From Alicyclobacillus_A sp963788285 (lineage in GTDB: Bacteria > Bacillota > Bacilli > Alicyclobacillales > Alicyclobacillaceae), in the NCBI GenBank assembly GCA_963788285.1, contig CAWBGB010000007.1, positions 496,001 to 560,000 on the forward strand: a stretch of DNA of 64,000 nt, written 5' to 3'. A program made the translations under genes and the position numbers. Positions 8,950 through 17,128 of the stretch are shown piece after piece. Under the pieces are notes generated by a model. It did not search any database, was not told the origin of the DNA, and was given only the letters and a program-made list of their open reading frames with translations. Position 1 is the stretch's first letter, and each line of letters begins with the position of its first letter.

Positions 8950-9210
8950 ATGGAACGCAATTACCGGAAGGTGCGTGTCGGGAAAGTCGTCAGCGACAAA
9001 ATGGATAAGACCATCGTGGTCGCTGTTGAGGAAAACGTAAAGCACCCTTTGTACGGCAAGACGATTCGCCGGACGAAGAAGTTCAAGGCTCACGATGAAA
9101 ACAATGAGGCGAAGATCGGCGATACGGTGCGTATCATGGAAACGCGCCCGCTCAGCAAGGAGAAGCGCTGGCGCTTGGTTGAAATCGTTGAAAAAGCTGT
9201 TGTGATTTAA
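8950..9210 (+). CDS. rpsQ: 30S ribosomal protein S17
   Basis: S17 is a primary 16S rRNA-binding OB-fold protein. The 86-residue product begins MERNYRKVRVGKVVSDKMDKT and contains the conserved HPLYGKTIRRTKKFKAHDE block. The open frame extends upstream, but the ATG at 8950 lies behind GAAGGAGG (8935-8942) and matches the family length. It is followed by rplN after 28 bases. Confidence 0.96.
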   Translation: MERNYRKVRVGKVVSDKMDKTIVVAVEENVKHPLYGKTIRRTKKFKAHDENNEAKIGDTVRIMETRPLSKEKRWRLVEIVEKAVVI

Positions 9211-9238
9211 TCTTCCCTGTAGGAAGGAGGTTGTTCCC

Positions 9239-9607
9239 GTGATCCAACCGCAAACGAGATTGGTGGTTGCTGACAATACCGGCGCAAAGGAAATCATGTG
9301 TTTCCGTGTGCTCGGAGGCTCTAACCGTAAGACTGCGAACATTGGCGACATCATCGTGGCATCTGTTAAGAGTGCAACACCCGGTGGCGTTGTCAAGAAA
9401 GGCGACGTTGTGAAGGCTGTTGTCGTGCGTAGCCGCCGCGGCGTGCGCCGCACAGACGGGTCGTACATTCGATTCGACGAAAATGCGGCTGTGATTATTC
9501 GTGAAGACAAGAGCCCGCGTGGTACACGTATCTTTGGACCCGTTGCACGTGAGTTGCGCGACCGGGACTTTATGAAGATCATCTCCCTCGCACCGGAAGT
9601 TTTGTAA
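9239..9607 (+). CDS. rplN: 50S ribosomal protein L14
   Basis: L14 forms an intersubunit bridge and the landing site of the silencing factor RsfS. The 122-residue product begins with a GTG start (MIQPQTRLVVADNTGAKE) and has the conserved VKKGDVVKAVVVRSRRGVRR and IFGPVARELRD motifs. AGGAAGGAGG precedes the start. A 116-base gap before rplX is the longest inside the spc operon; I see no clear promoter or terminator in it. Confidence 0.97.
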   Translation: MIQPQTRLVVADNTGAKEIMCFRVLGGSNRKTANIGDIIVASVKSATPGGVVKKGDVVKAVVVRSRRGVRRTDGSYIRFDENAAVIIREDKSPRGTRIFGPVARELRDRDFMKIISLAPEVL

Positions 9608-9723
9608 TACGGCAAAGAGAACGTTATGAATCGCGTACGGTTTTGGCGAGACGCAAAGGGTTCGGCGAGAGCCAGTGAACTTTCGCCGACATTCGGCCGC
9701 GTGAAGCAAGGAGGTGTCGACGA

Positions 9724-10044
9724 ATGCCGAAGTTACACGTGAAGAAGGGCGACAAGGTCGTCGTGATTGCTGGGAAAGACAAGTCGAAGACCGGGACGGT
9801 ACTGGCGGTCTTTCCGAAGGAGCAGCGCGTGATTGTCGAAGGCGTAAACATTGTGAAGCGCCATACCAAGCCAAATCCGCTGAATCCGGAAGGCGGCATT
9901 ATTGAGAAAGAAGCGCCGATTCACGTATCCAACGTGCAATTGGCAGACCCGAAGACAGGTCAGCCGACGCGTGTGGGTTACAAGTTTCTTGAAGACGGAA
10001 CGAAGGTCCGTTACGCGAAAAAGTCTGGCGAAGTGATTGACTAG
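9724..10044 (+). CDS. rplX: 50S ribosomal protein L24
   Basis: L24 is an assembly-initiator protein that binds the 5' end of 23S rRNA. The 106-residue product contains the KOW motif region KGDKVVVIAGKDKSKTGTVL near residue 8 and the conserved NIVKRHTKPNPLNPEGGI block. Its ribosome site is AAGGAGGTG (9710-9718). The gap to rplE is 25 bases. Confidence 0.97.
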   Translation: MPKLHVKKGDKVVVIAGKDKSKTGTVLAVFPKEQRVIVEGVNIVKRHTKPNPLNPEGGIIEKEAPIHVSNVQLADPKTGQPTRVGYKFLEDGTKVRYAKKSGEVID

Positions 10045-10069
10045 TAGCCAGGTGAAAGGAGGGCTAACA

Positions 10070-10612
10070 GTGACCCGCTTGCTTGAACACTACAAGAACC
10101 ACGTGGTGGGTGAACTGATGAAGAAGTTCAACTACACCACTGTGATGCAAGTACCGCGTATCGAAAAAGTCGTGGTCAACCTCGGCCTGGGCGAAGCTGT
10201 CCAGAATCCGAAAGTCATAGATTCCGCAGTAGAAGACATTATGGCCATTACCGGACAAAAGCCGGTGATTACCCGTGCGAAAAAGTCCATCGCACAGTTC
10301 CGCGTCCGTCAAGGTATGCCGATTGGTGTAAAGGTGACGCTTCGCGGACAGCGGATGTACCACTTCCTCGATAAGCTCATGAACGTCGCACTGCCACGCG
10401 TACGCGACTTTCGAGGGGTTTCCCCTAAGGCGTTCGACGGACGTGGAAACTACACTCTGGGTCTGCGTGAACAACTGATTTTCCCTGAAATTGATTACGA
10501 CAAGGTGGACAAAGTCCGCGGCTTGGAAGTTGTCGTGGTGACCACCGCGAACACCGACGAAGAAGCGCGTGAGTTGCTGACGTTGATGGGTATGCCGTTC
10601 CGGCACGCGTGA
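10070..10612 (+). CDS. rplE: 50S ribosomal protein L5
   Basis: L5 binds 5S rRNA and contacts the P-site tRNA and S13. The product is 180 residues when started at the GTG at 10070 (MTRLLEHYKNHV), which lies seven bases after AAAGGAGGG. An in-frame start at 10037 would overlap rplX and lengthen the protein beyond the family norm. Conserved blocks include VNLGLGEAVQN, AKKSIAQFRVRQGMPIG and RDFRGVSPKAFDGRGNY. Confidence 0.96.
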   Translation: MTRLLEHYKNHVVGELMKKFNYTTVMQVPRIEKVVVNLGLGEAVQNPKVIDSAVEDIMAITGQKPVITRAKKSIAQFRVRQGMPIGVKVTLRGQRMYHFLDKLMNVALPRVRDFRGVSPKAFDGRGNYTLGLREQLIFPEIDYDKVDKVRGLEVVVVTTANTDEEARELLTLMGMPFRHA

Positions 10613-10646
10613 GGCAAGCGAAATTGAATGTGGGAGGAACGATGAC

Positions 10647-10832
10647 GTGGCGAAAAAATCAATGATTGCGAAAGCAAACCGGCCCGCAAAGTTCAGCACG
10701 CGAGCGTACACACGCTGCCGCATCTGCGGCCGTCCGCACTCAGTGCTTCGCAAGTTCGGAATTTGCCGTATCTGTTTCCGCAACTTGGCCTACAAGGGTC
10801 AGTTGCCTGGCGTCAAAAAGGCGAGCTGGTAA
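10647..10832 (+). CDS. rpsZ: 30S ribosomal protein S14, zinc-binding type
   Basis: S14 is a 30S head protein. This 61-residue form has the CRIC and CRIC pairs of the zinc ribbon (CxxC-x12-CxxC), making it the C+ type rather than the long zinc-free form. The start is GTG in GACGTGGCG, with GGGAGGA 14 bases upstream. It lies between rplE and rpsH, as in other Bacilli. Confidence 0.96.
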   Translation: MAKKSMIAKANRPAKFSTRAYTRCRICGRPHSVLRKFGICRICFRNLAYKGQLPGVKKASW

Positions 10833-10862
10833 GACGGCTCGCACGGAAGGAGGTTACGATTC

Positions 10863-11261
10863 ATGGTTATGACTGACCCTATCGCAGACATGCTTGCCCG
10901 GATTCGGAACGCCAATCTGGTGGGCCACGAAAAGGTAGAGATTCCGGCATCCAAGGTCAAACGCGCCATTGCAGAAATCCTCAAGAGGGAAGGGTTTGTG
11001 CGCGACGCGGAGTTTATCGATGATGACAAACAGGGTATCATTCGCCTGTTTTTGAAATACGGAAAGAATCAAGAACGCGTCATTACGGGTCTGAAGCGTA
11101 TCAGCAAGCCTGGACTGCGCGTGTATGTGAACCACGACAACATTCCGCGGGTGTTGGGCGGACTTGGACTCGCCATCATTTCGACGTCCAAAGGAATCGT
11201 GACGGACAAGGAAGCTCGCAAGTTGCACGTGGGCGGCGAAGTGCTCTGCTACATCTGGTAA
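10863..11261 (+). CDS. rpsH: 30S ribosomal protein S8
   Basis: S8 is a primary 16S rRNA-binding protein; in some bacteria it represses the spc operon. The 132-residue product has the conserved TDPIADMLARIRNAN opening and the GIVTDKEARKLHVGGEVLCYIW end. GGAAGGAGG precedes the ATG at 10863, with a second possible ATG three codons later. It is 28 bases before rplF. Confidence 0.97.
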   Translation: MVMTDPIADMLARIRNANLVGHEKVEIPASKVKRAIAEILKREGFVRDAEFIDDDKQGIIRLFLKYGKNQERVITGLKRISKPGLRVYVNHDNIPRVLGGLGLAIISTSKGIVTDKEARKLHVGGEVLCYIW

Positions 11262-11289
11262 TGACGGGTGAACGAACGGAGGTGTAAGC

Positions 11290-11829
11290 ATGTCCCGGAT
11301 TGGTAAGAAGCCCATTCCCGTGCCGGCTGGCGTAGAGGTGAAGCTGGACGGAACGACGATTACTGTGAAGGGGCCGAAGGGCACCCTCACACGTGAAGTT
11401 CATCCAGACATGAAGGTGTCTGTGAACGGGCAGGAGGTTGTCGTTGAACGGCCCAGTGATAATAAATTGCACCGCAGTCTGCACGGTACGACGCGCAGCG
11501 TGATTGCAAACATGATTGAGGGCGTCAGCAACGGCTTTTCAAAGAGCTTAGAGCTTGTTGGCGTCGGTTACCGCGCAGCCAAGAGTGGAAATACAGTGAC
11601 GTTGTCTCTCGGGTTCTCGCACCCAGTGGTCTTGGAAAACGTCCCTGGCATTGAAGTAGAAGTACCTGCTCCAACCAAGTTGGTCATCAAGGGCATTGAC
11701 AAGGAGCTCGTCGGCATTTACGCGGCGAAGGTCCGAGCGATTCGGAAGCCCGAACCGTACAAGGGCAAGGGTATTAAGTACGAGAACGAAGTGATCCGCC
11801 GTAAGGTTGGTAAGACTGGTAAGAAGTAA
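11290..11829 (+). CDS. rplF: 50S ribosomal protein L6
   Basis: L6 sits near the sarcin-ricin loop and the factor-binding site. The 179-residue product has two repeated domains, with the LELVGVGYRA motif near residue 85 and the C-terminal RKPEPYKGKGIKYENEVIRRK block. CGGAGGTG precedes the ATG. The gap to rplR is 30 bases. Confidence 0.97.
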   Translation: MSRIGKKPIPVPAGVEVKLDGTTITVKGPKGTLTREVHPDMKVSVNGQEVVVERPSDNKLHRSLHGTTRSVIANMIEGVSNGFSKSLELVGVGYRAAKSGNTVTLSLGFSHPVVLENVPGIEVEVPAPTKLVIKGIDKELVGIYAAKVRAIRKPEPYKGKGIKYENEVIRRKVGKTGKK

Positions 11830-11859
11830 TCTCGTTGTACGAGAAAGGAGTGACCCGGC

Positions 11860-12228
11860 ATGATTAGCAAAGGTGACCGCAATGAGGCTCGCAAACGCCG
11901 CCATCTTCGGGTCCGCAAGCGCGTCCGCGGCAGCGCGGAACGTCCGCGATTGAACGTCTACCGCTCGAACAAACACATCTACGCGCAAGTGATTGACGAT
12001 GTGAACGGCACGACTTTGGTCAGCGCGTCTACGCTCGACAAGGAACTGCGCGAAGTGATTGAGAACGGCGGGAACATTGAAGCGGCGCGCAAGGTTGGCG
12101 AACTGATCGCGAAGCGTGCGCTCTCGAAGGGATTCTCTTCGGTTGTATTCGACCGTGGTGGATACCTGTACCATGGCCGCGTGCGAGCGCTGGCTGACGC
12201 CGCGCGCGAAGCGGGATTGCAATTCTAA
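11860..12228 (+). CDS. rplR: 50S ribosomal protein L18
   Basis: L18 binds 5S rRNA and brings it to the 50S subunit. The 122-residue product has the RKRRHLRVRKRVRGSAERPR basic region, the LNVYRSNKHIYAQVIDD block and the FDRGGYLYHGRVRALADAAREAGL end. GAAAGGAGTG precedes the ATG. It is followed by rpsE after 20 bases. Confidence 0.97.
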   Translation: MISKGDRNEARKRRHLRVRKRVRGSAERPRLNVYRSNKHIYAQVIDDVNGTTLVSASTLDKELREVIENGGNIEAARKVGELIAKRALSKGFSSVVFDRGGYLYHGRVRALADAAREAGLQF

Positions 12229-12248
12229 AACGAGAGGAAGGTGTCTCT

Positions 12249-12746
12249 GTGCGCATAGATCCGAATCAACTGGAGTTGTCCGAGAAAGTCGTCTCGGTGA
12301 ACCGCGTTGCGAAAGTCGTGAAGGGTGGACGTCGTTTCTCCTTCTCCGCACTGGTTGTCGTTGGCGACGGCAATGGCTATGTCGGCGCGGGACTGGGCAA
12401 GGCGCAGGAAGTACCCGACGCCATCCGCAAGGGTATTGAAGACGCCAAGAAGAATTTGATTCACGTTCCGATGAAAAATACGACCATTCCCCATGAGGCG
12501 CTGGGCCATTTCGGAGCTGGCCGGGTGCTGATTAAGCCGGCCCCTGAAGGTTCGGGTGTGATTGCAGGTGGCCCGGTGCGGGCGGTTCTCGAACTGGCAG
12601 GGATTAAAGACATCGCAACGAAGTCTTTGGGTTCCAATAACCCGATTAACATGGTTCACGCGACGCTCGATGCCCTAAAGCAACTGAAGCGTGCGGAAGA
12701 AGTTGCCCGTCTGCGCGGCAAGAGTGTCGAAGAAATTCTCGGTTAG
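12249..12746 (+). CDS. rpsE: 30S ribosomal protein S5
   Basis: S5 helps form the mRNA entry channel and affects decoding accuracy. The 165-residue product has the N-terminal double-stranded-RNA-like fold with RVAKVVKGGRRFSFSALVVVG and the GNGYVGAGLGKAQEVPDAI motif. The start is GTG behind GAGAGGAAGGTG. Spacing to rpmD is 11 bases. Confidence 0.97.
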   Translation: MRIDPNQLELSEKVVSVNRVAKVVKGGRRFSFSALVVVGDGNGYVGAGLGKAQEVPDAIRKGIEDAKKNLIHVPMKNTTIPHEALGHFGAGRVLIKPAPEGSGVIAGGPVRAVLELAGIKDIATKSLGSNNPINMVHATLDALKQLKRAEEVARLRGKSVEEILG

Positions 12747-12757
12747 GAGGGTTGAAG

Positions 12758-12949
12758 ATGGCGAAAAAATTAGCGATTACGCTGACCCACAGCCCTATCG
12801 GCCGACCTGAAAACCAACGCAAGACTGCGTTTGCACTCGGATTGCGGAAGCTGCATCAGACGGTGGTTCGGGACGACACGCCCGTGATTCGCGGTATGGT
12901 CAACCGAATTTCGCATCTAGTTTCCGTTGAAGAAATTGACGCGGAGTAA
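12758..12949 (+). CDS. rpmD: 50S ribosomal protein L30
   Basis: L30 is a small 50S protein. The 63-residue product starting MAKKLAITLTHSPIGRP has the LGLRKLHQTV and RGMVNRISHLV family segments. A TTG two codons upstream (12752) is also open, but the ATG at 12758 follows TAGGAGGG at a better distance. It is in the usual place between rpsE and rplO. Confidence 0.95.
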   Translation: MAKKLAITLTHSPIGRPENQRKTAFALGLRKLHQTVVRDDTPVIRGMVNRISHLVSVEEIDAE

Positions 12950-12967
12950 AGACAAGGAGGTGCCGAC

Positions 12968-13411
12968 ATGCAAATCCATGAGTTGAAAGCTCCGGAGGGC
13001 GCCCGCAAAGCTCGCAAGCGGGTTGGGCGGGGTACCAGTTCTGGTCACGGAAAGACGTCCACACGCGGCCATAAGGGTCAATGGGCACGCTCTGGCGGTG
13101 GTGTGCGCCTCGGTTTTGAAGGTGGCCAGACCCCCCTCTTCAAGCGGTTGCCTAAGCGCGGTTTCACCAATGCGAAATTCAAGACGGAATACGCGGTTGT
13201 GAATCTGGAACAATTGAATAACCTACCGGAAGGTACAGTAGTGACTCCGGAGTACTTGTTGGAAAACCGCATCATCCGCAAATTGCTTGATGGGGTCAAG
13301 GTGTTGGGGAAAGGTGAACTGACGAAGAAGCTCACCGTTCGCGCCCACGCGTATTCCGGTGCCGCTAAGGAGAAGATTGAAGCGGCTGGTGGAACCGCCG
13401 AGGTGATATAA
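12968..13411 (+). CDS. rplO: 50S ribosomal protein L15
   Basis: L15 is a late-assembly 50S protein. The 147-residue product has the glycine- and basic-rich N-terminal arm (RKRVGRGTSSGHGKTSTRGHKG) and the GFEGGQTPLFKRLPKRGF motif. CAAGGAGGTG precedes the ATG. Its TAA is separated by only one base from the secY GTG, so the two are probably coupled. Confidence 0.97.
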   Translation: MQIHELKAPEGARKARKRVGRGTSSGHGKTSTRGHKGQWARSGGGVRLGFEGGQTPLFKRLPKRGFTNAKFKTEYAVVNLEQLNNLPEGTVVTPEYLLENRIIRKLLDGVKVLGKGELTKKLTVRAHAYSGAAKEKIEAAGGTAEVI

Positions 13412-13412
13412 G

Positions 13413-14696
13413 GTGTTAAGCACCCTTGCGAACCTTTGGCGATTAAAGCACCTGCGAAATCGTATATTGTTCACATTGTTCATGATTGCCGTGTACCGGA
13501 TTGGCACGTACCTTCCGGTACCGGGCATGAACGTTCAGGCGCTCAACAACACGACGGGAAACAACGCGCTGTTTAACTTGCTCAACATGTTCTCCGGCGG
13601 GGCGTTCTATCGCTTTTCGATTTTCGCGATGAGTGTTACGCCGTACATTACGGCGTCCATCATCATACAGCTCCTTCAGTCCGGTGTCGTTCGGCGGTTT
13701 GAGGAGTGGCAAAAAGAGGGCGAATCCGGACGCCGGAAGTTGACGCAAGTGACGCGTTACCTGACGGTTGTTTTAGGGATCATTCAGGCTGCGGGATTGA
13801 CCTACTCATTCGCTCGCGAAGGGGTTCTGTATTCAAACGACTGGTGGACGTACATCGTCATTGTCATAGCCCTGACGGCAGGAGATACCTTACTGATGTG
13901 GTTTGGCGAGATGATTACGGATAAGGGCGTAGGAAACGGGATTTCCGTTATCATTTTTGTGAGCATCATTGCTCGGCTGGGGCAACTGGGACAGGAAGTG
14001 TACCAAAACTGGTTCTTTGCGCAACCTGGCCAATTGTTCCTGGGCGTCCTGAAGGTTCTCGCGCTGGTAGCGGGTATCGTTCTGATCTTCGCTTTGATTG
14101 TGTTCGTACAACAGGCGGAACGGAAAATTCCCGTCCAGTACGCGAAGCGGGTGGTTGGTCGGACTGTGTATAGTGGACAGCAGACGCACATTCCGCTGAA
14201 GGTGAACGCGGCGGGTGTCATCCCGGTCATCTTCGCGACGTCGCTTCTGATTATCCCGTACACAATCGCTTCCTACTTCTCGACACATGCGTGGGCGCAA
14301 ACCGTTCTGCGCGTTCTGTACCCGAACTCGGTTTGGTACATCGTCTTGGAAGTACTGCTGATTGTGGCATTTACGTTCTTCTATACACACATACAGATCA
14401 ATCCGCATCAACTCGCGGAACAATTACAGAAACACGCAGGTTACATCCCAGGGGTTCGACCGGGACTGGAAACCGAGCAGTACATCATTCGAGTGGTGAA
14501 CCGAATTACGGTGTTCGGCTCTCTCTTCCTCGGGGCCATCTCGGTACTTCCGTTCCTGCTGTTACAAGGCGCAAACCTGACATCCGTCTACTTCGGTGGA
14601 ACGTCTCTTTTGATTATTGTCGGTGTCGCGCTCCAAACGTTGCAACAACTTGAGGGCCAACTGCTGCAGCGACACTATCGCGGATTCATACGCTAA
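13413..14696 (+). CDS. secY: Protein translocase subunit SecY
   Basis: SecY forms the channel of the Sec translocon through which proteins are exported or inserted in the membrane. The 427-residue product has ten predicted membrane segments, the YRIGTYLPVPG opening, the ITASIIIQLLQ motif, the KGVGNGISVIIF segment and the conserved C-terminal QLEGQLLQRHYRGFIR. The start is GTG, one base after the rplO stop, with GAGGTG inside rplO as ribosome site. It belongs to the spc operon. Confidence 0.97.
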   Translation: MLSTLANLWRLKHLRNRILFTLFMIAVYRIGTYLPVPGMNVQALNNTTGNNALFNLLNMFSGGAFYRFSIFAMSVTPYITASIIIQLLQSGVVRRFEEWQKEGESGRRKLTQVTRYLTVVLGIIQAAGLTYSFAREGVLYSNDWWTYIVIVIALTAGDTLLMWFGEMITDKGVGNGISVIIFVSIIARLGQLGQEVYQNWFFAQPGQLFLGVLKVLALVAGIVLIFALIVFVQQAERKIPVQYAKRVVGRTVYSGQQTHIPLKVNAAGVIPVIFATSLLIIPYTIASYFSTHAWAQTVLRVLYPNSVWYIVLEVLLIVAFTFFYTHIQINPHQLAEQLQKHAGYIPGVRPGLETEQYIIRVVNRITVFGSLFLGAISVLPFLLLQGANLTSVYFGGTSLLIIVGVALQTLQQLEGQLLQRHYRGFIR

Positions 14697-14721
14697 CGCG
14701 AGCATTCAGGGAGGAATTGCG

Positions 14722-15372
14722 ATGCAACTGATGCTGTTGGGTCTGCCCGGAGCCGGAAAAGGTACCCAGGCGGAGCGGATTACTGCAGAATATGGCGTGC
14801 CGCACATCTCTACTGGGGATATGTTTCGCAAGGCGATTGCTGCTGGGACTGACCTAGGGAATGAAGTGAAGGCGTACCTCGATAGTGGGCGGTTGGTTCC
14901 GGATGAATTGACCATCAGGGTAGTTCGCGACCGACTGGAGCAACCGGACGCACAACAAGGGTTTCTTTTAGACGGTTTCCCCCGTACACTGCCACAGGCA
15001 GAGGCGCTCGATGCAACGCTGGCGGCGATGGGGCGACGGCTGGACTGTGTGTTGTACATCCACGTGCCACAGGAAGTCTTGCTAGCCCGATTGACGGGGC
15101 GACGCATCTGTAAGTCGTGCGGTGCCACGTATCATGTAGTGTTTCAGCCTCCCGCAGTATCGGGTGTTTGCGACAAGTGTCACGGAGAGCTCTATCAGAG
15201 GTCTGATGACACAGAGGAGGCTGTGGCTACGCGGCTTGAACAGTACGCCCAAACAGCGCCCCTGGTCGACTACTACCGGGATCGAGGCTTACTGCGGCAG
15301 GTGGACGGTCAGCGGTCCATCGACGACGTGTACGCCGACATTCGGCAAATCCTGTCGGACATTCGGGCGTGA
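14722..15372 (+). CDS. adk: Adenylate kinase
   Basis: Adenylate kinase interconverts ATP, AMP and ADP. The 216-residue product has the P-loop GLPGAGKGTQ near residue 7, the AMP-binding STGDMFR and DGFPRTLPQAEAL motifs, and a zinc-binding LID with cysteines in CKSCGATYH and CDKC, as in Gram-positive long-form enzymes. The open frame extends upstream into secY, but the ATG at 14722 follows GGGAGGA. It is nine bases before the KOW-domain gene; the map gene usually found here is absent. Confidence 0.97.
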   Translation: MQLMLLGLPGAGKGTQAERITAEYGVPHISTGDMFRKAIAAGTDLGNEVKAYLDSGRLVPDELTIRVVRDRLEQPDAQQGFLLDGFPRTLPQAEALDATLAAMGRRLDCVLYIHVPQEVLLARLTGRRICKSCGATYHVVFQPPAVSGVCDKCHGELYQRSDDTEEAVATRLEQYAQTAPLVDYYRDRGLLRQVDGQRSIDDVYADIRQILSDIRA

Positions 15373-15381
15373 GGTGGGTGC

Positions 15382-15717
15382 ATGTCAAAGCTTCCAACAT
15401 TGCCTGAGTTGGGTCGGGTCGTTGAGATCACGCGTGGACGGGACAAGGGGTTGTACTGCGTTGTCGTCGGCCAGGAAGTGGATAGATTTGTATACGTCGC
15501 TGACGGAGACAAGCGCAAGGCGGAACGGCCGAAGAAGAAGAACGTGTTGCACGTTCGCAACACCCCGTACATCGCTCACGAAGTGCTCGATGAGTTGAGC
15601 GCTCACGGCAAGGTTACGAACGCGAAATTACGGCATGCAATACGACAGTACGAAATTACACGTGCGGAAACCTTAGAAACCGACGCGGAAGGGGGCATGG
15701 CAGATGGCGAAAGATGA
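15382..15717 (+). CDS. KOW-domain RNA-binding protein
   Basis: This 111-residue protein begins with a KOW-like beta-barrel segment (GRVVEITRGRDKGLYCVVVG, residues 10-29) and a basic KRKAERPKKKN stretch, as in the small L14e/L6e/L27e-like proteins encoded before infA in Bacilli. Its exact role is not established; ribosome or RNA binding is likely. The C-terminal 45 residues are helical and charged. The ribosome site is GAGGTGGG. It overlaps infA by 14 bases, so translation is probably coupled. Confidence 0.85.
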   Translation: MSKLPTLPELGRVVEITRGRDKGLYCVVVGQEVDRFVYVADGDKRKAERPKKKNVLHVRNTPYIAHEVLDELSAHGKVTNAKLRHAIRQYEITRAETLETDAEGGMADGER

Positions 15718-15922
15718 CGTCATTGAAGTAGAAGGCACGGTCATTGAGCCGTTGCCAAACGCGATGTTTCGAGTCGAATTGGAGAACGGCCACAAGGTAC
15801 TGGCACACGTGTCAGGGAAGATTCGGATGCATTATATTAAAATTCTTCCTGGCGACCGCGTGACGGTTGAGTTGTCTCCGTACGATTTGAGTCGTGGTAG
15901 AATTACCTATCGATATAAGTAA
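15704..15922 (+). CDS. infA: Translation initiation factor IF-1
   Basis: IF-1 binds the 30S A site during initiation. The 72-residue OB-fold product has the full family length and signature (EVEGTVIEPLPNAMFRVELENGHKVLAHVSGKIR). The ATG lies inside the last codons of the KOW-domain gene, with GAAGGGGG as ribosome site. It is followed by a 97-base gap that appears to hold a promoter for rpmJ and the downstream genes. Confidence 0.97.
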   Translation: MAKDDVIEVEGTVIEPLPNAMFRVELENGHKVLAHVSGKIRMHYIKILPGDRVTVELSPYDLSRGRITYRYK

Positions 15923-15928
15923 GTGCAG

Positions 15929-15958
15929 TTGGCTCAAGCGACCGATTTTCGGTATGAT
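15929..15958 (+). promoter_or_regulatory. Possible promoter before rpmJ
   Basis: TTGGCT (15929-15934) and TATGAT (15953-15958) are 18 bases apart in the infA-rpmJ gap. It could provide extra transcription of rpmJ-rpsM-rpsK. Support is only the hexamer match. Confidence 0.4.
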
Positions 15959-16019
15959 AGCGTAATGAGGGTCTGGAGCAATGTGACTTGCGCCAGATCT
16001 CAAGTGAGGAGGGTGTCTG

Positions 16020-16133
16020 GTGAAAGTTCGTCCATCGGTGAAACCCATTTGCGAAAAGTGCAAGGTAATCCGCCGCAAGGGCAACGTCATGGTCATTTGC
16101 GAAAACCCGAAGCATAAGCAGCGCCAAGGCTAA
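16020..16133 (+). CDS. rpmJ: 50S ribosomal protein L36, zinc-binding type
   Basis: The 37-residue product (MKVRPSVKPICEKCKVIRRK then GNVMVICENPKHKQRQG) is L36 of the C+ type. Zinc ligands are the CEKC pair, the later cysteine and the histidine in NPKHKQ. The start is GTG behind GTGAGGAGGGTG. It is short enough to be missed by automatic calling. A 113-base gap follows before rpsM, with a small GCAGC/GCTGC hairpin (16169-16182). Confidence 0.96.
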   Translation: MKVRPSVKPICEKCKVIRRKGNVMVICENPKHKQRQG

Positions 16134-16246
16134 TCTTTGCGTTGCGATTCCTGTGGTTTAATCACGGTGCAGCAGCGGCTGCCCGAAATGGGGACTGCAT
16201 CGTGTTGCAATAGATTCAGAACATCACTTGGAGGTGGATTCCCTCA

Positions 16247-16615
16247 ATGGCTCGTATCGCAGGCGTAGACTTGCCGCGTGACAAACGAGTGGAGATTGGC
16301 TTGACCTATATCTTCGGGATTGGCCGGACAACCGCCAACAAGATTCTCGAAGCGACAGGGATTAATCCAAACACTCGCGTACGGGATTTGACTGAAGACG
16401 AAGTGATTCGACTTCGTGACCACATTGACAAGACGTACAAGGTAGAAGGCGATCTGCGTCGTGAGATCGCTCTGAACATTAAACGCCTTGTGGAAATTGG
16501 ATGCTATCGCGGCATTCGTCACCGCCGCGGCCTCCCGGTTCGCGGACAGCGGACAAAGACCAATGCACGTACGCGCAAAGGACCGCGCCGTACCGTCGCA
16601 GGTAAGAAGAAGTAA
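16247..16615 (+). CDS. rpsM: 30S ribosomal protein S13
   Basis: S13 contacts the P-site tRNA and bridges to L5. The 122-residue product has the ARIAGVDLPRDKRVEIGL opening, the GIGRTTANKIL helix-hairpin-helix-like motif and the RGIRHRRGLPVRGQRTKTNARTRKG tail. GGAGGTGG precedes the ATG. It is followed by rpsK after 14 bases. Confidence 0.97.
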   Translation: MARIAGVDLPRDKRVEIGLTYIFGIGRTTANKILEATGINPNTRVRDLTEDEVIRLRDHIDKTYKVEGDLRREIALNIKRLVEIGCYRGIRHRRGLPVRGQRTKTNARTRKGPRRTVAGKKK

Positions 16616-16629
16616 AGGAGGTCTGAGAA

Positions 16630-17037
16630 ATGGCGAAAGTGCAGCGTAAAGGCGCAACTGCTACTCGTACGCGCCGCCGCGACCGCAAGAACGTCGAGGT
16701 TGGCGTAGCACATATTCGTTCCACCTTTAACAATACCATCGTGACTATCACCGACACGGCTGGAAACGTGATTTCCTGGTCGACGGCTGGTAACGTAGGT
16801 TTTAAGGGATCGCGCAAGAGCACACCGTTTGCGGCACAAATGGCTGCGGAAGCAGCGGCTCGGACGGCGATGGAACACGGTATGAAGACAGTGGAAGTTG
16901 CCGTGAAGGGCCCGGGCGCTGGACGTGAAGCGGCCATCCGCTCGTTGCAGGCTGCGGGTCTGGAAGTCAGTGGGATTCGCGACGTCACACCCATCCCGCA
17001 CAACGGATGCCGTCCGCCTAAGCGTCGCCGCGTTTGA
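16630..17037 (+). CDS. rpsK: 30S ribosomal protein S11
   Basis: S11 lies on the 30S platform near the mRNA exit. The 135-residue product has the HIRSTFNNTIVTITD segment, the GSRKSTPFAAQMAAE motif and the C-terminal VTPIPHNGCRPPKRRRV. Its ribosome site AAAGGAGG overlaps the rpsM stop. The end of the gene contains the -35 element of the rpsD promoter. Confidence 0.97.
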   Translation: MAKVQRKGATATRTRRRDRKNVEVGVAHIRSTFNNTIVTITDTAGNVISWSTAGNVGFKGSRKSTPFAAQMAAEAAARTAMEHGMKTVEVAVKGPGAGREAAIRSLQAAGLEVSGIRDVTPIPHNGCRPPKRRRV

Positions 17038-17063
17038 CGGACGCACACAAAGTTATGTATTAT
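17034..17063 (+). promoter_or_regulatory. Promoter of rpsD-rpoA-rplQ
   Basis: TTGACG (17034-17039, overlapping the rpsK stop) and TATTAT (17058-17063) are 18 bases apart. A CTCAC/GTGAG hairpin (17065-17080) follows at the expected start of transcription. The arrangement would give rpsD its own leader of about 60 bases, which is a plausible site for S4 feedback control (inference). Confidence 0.65.
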
Positions 17064-17128
17064 GCTCACCTTCGCGTGAGTTTACTCGTGACCTGGGTAT
17101 AGATTGAATTGGAGGTGTCAACACTAGA

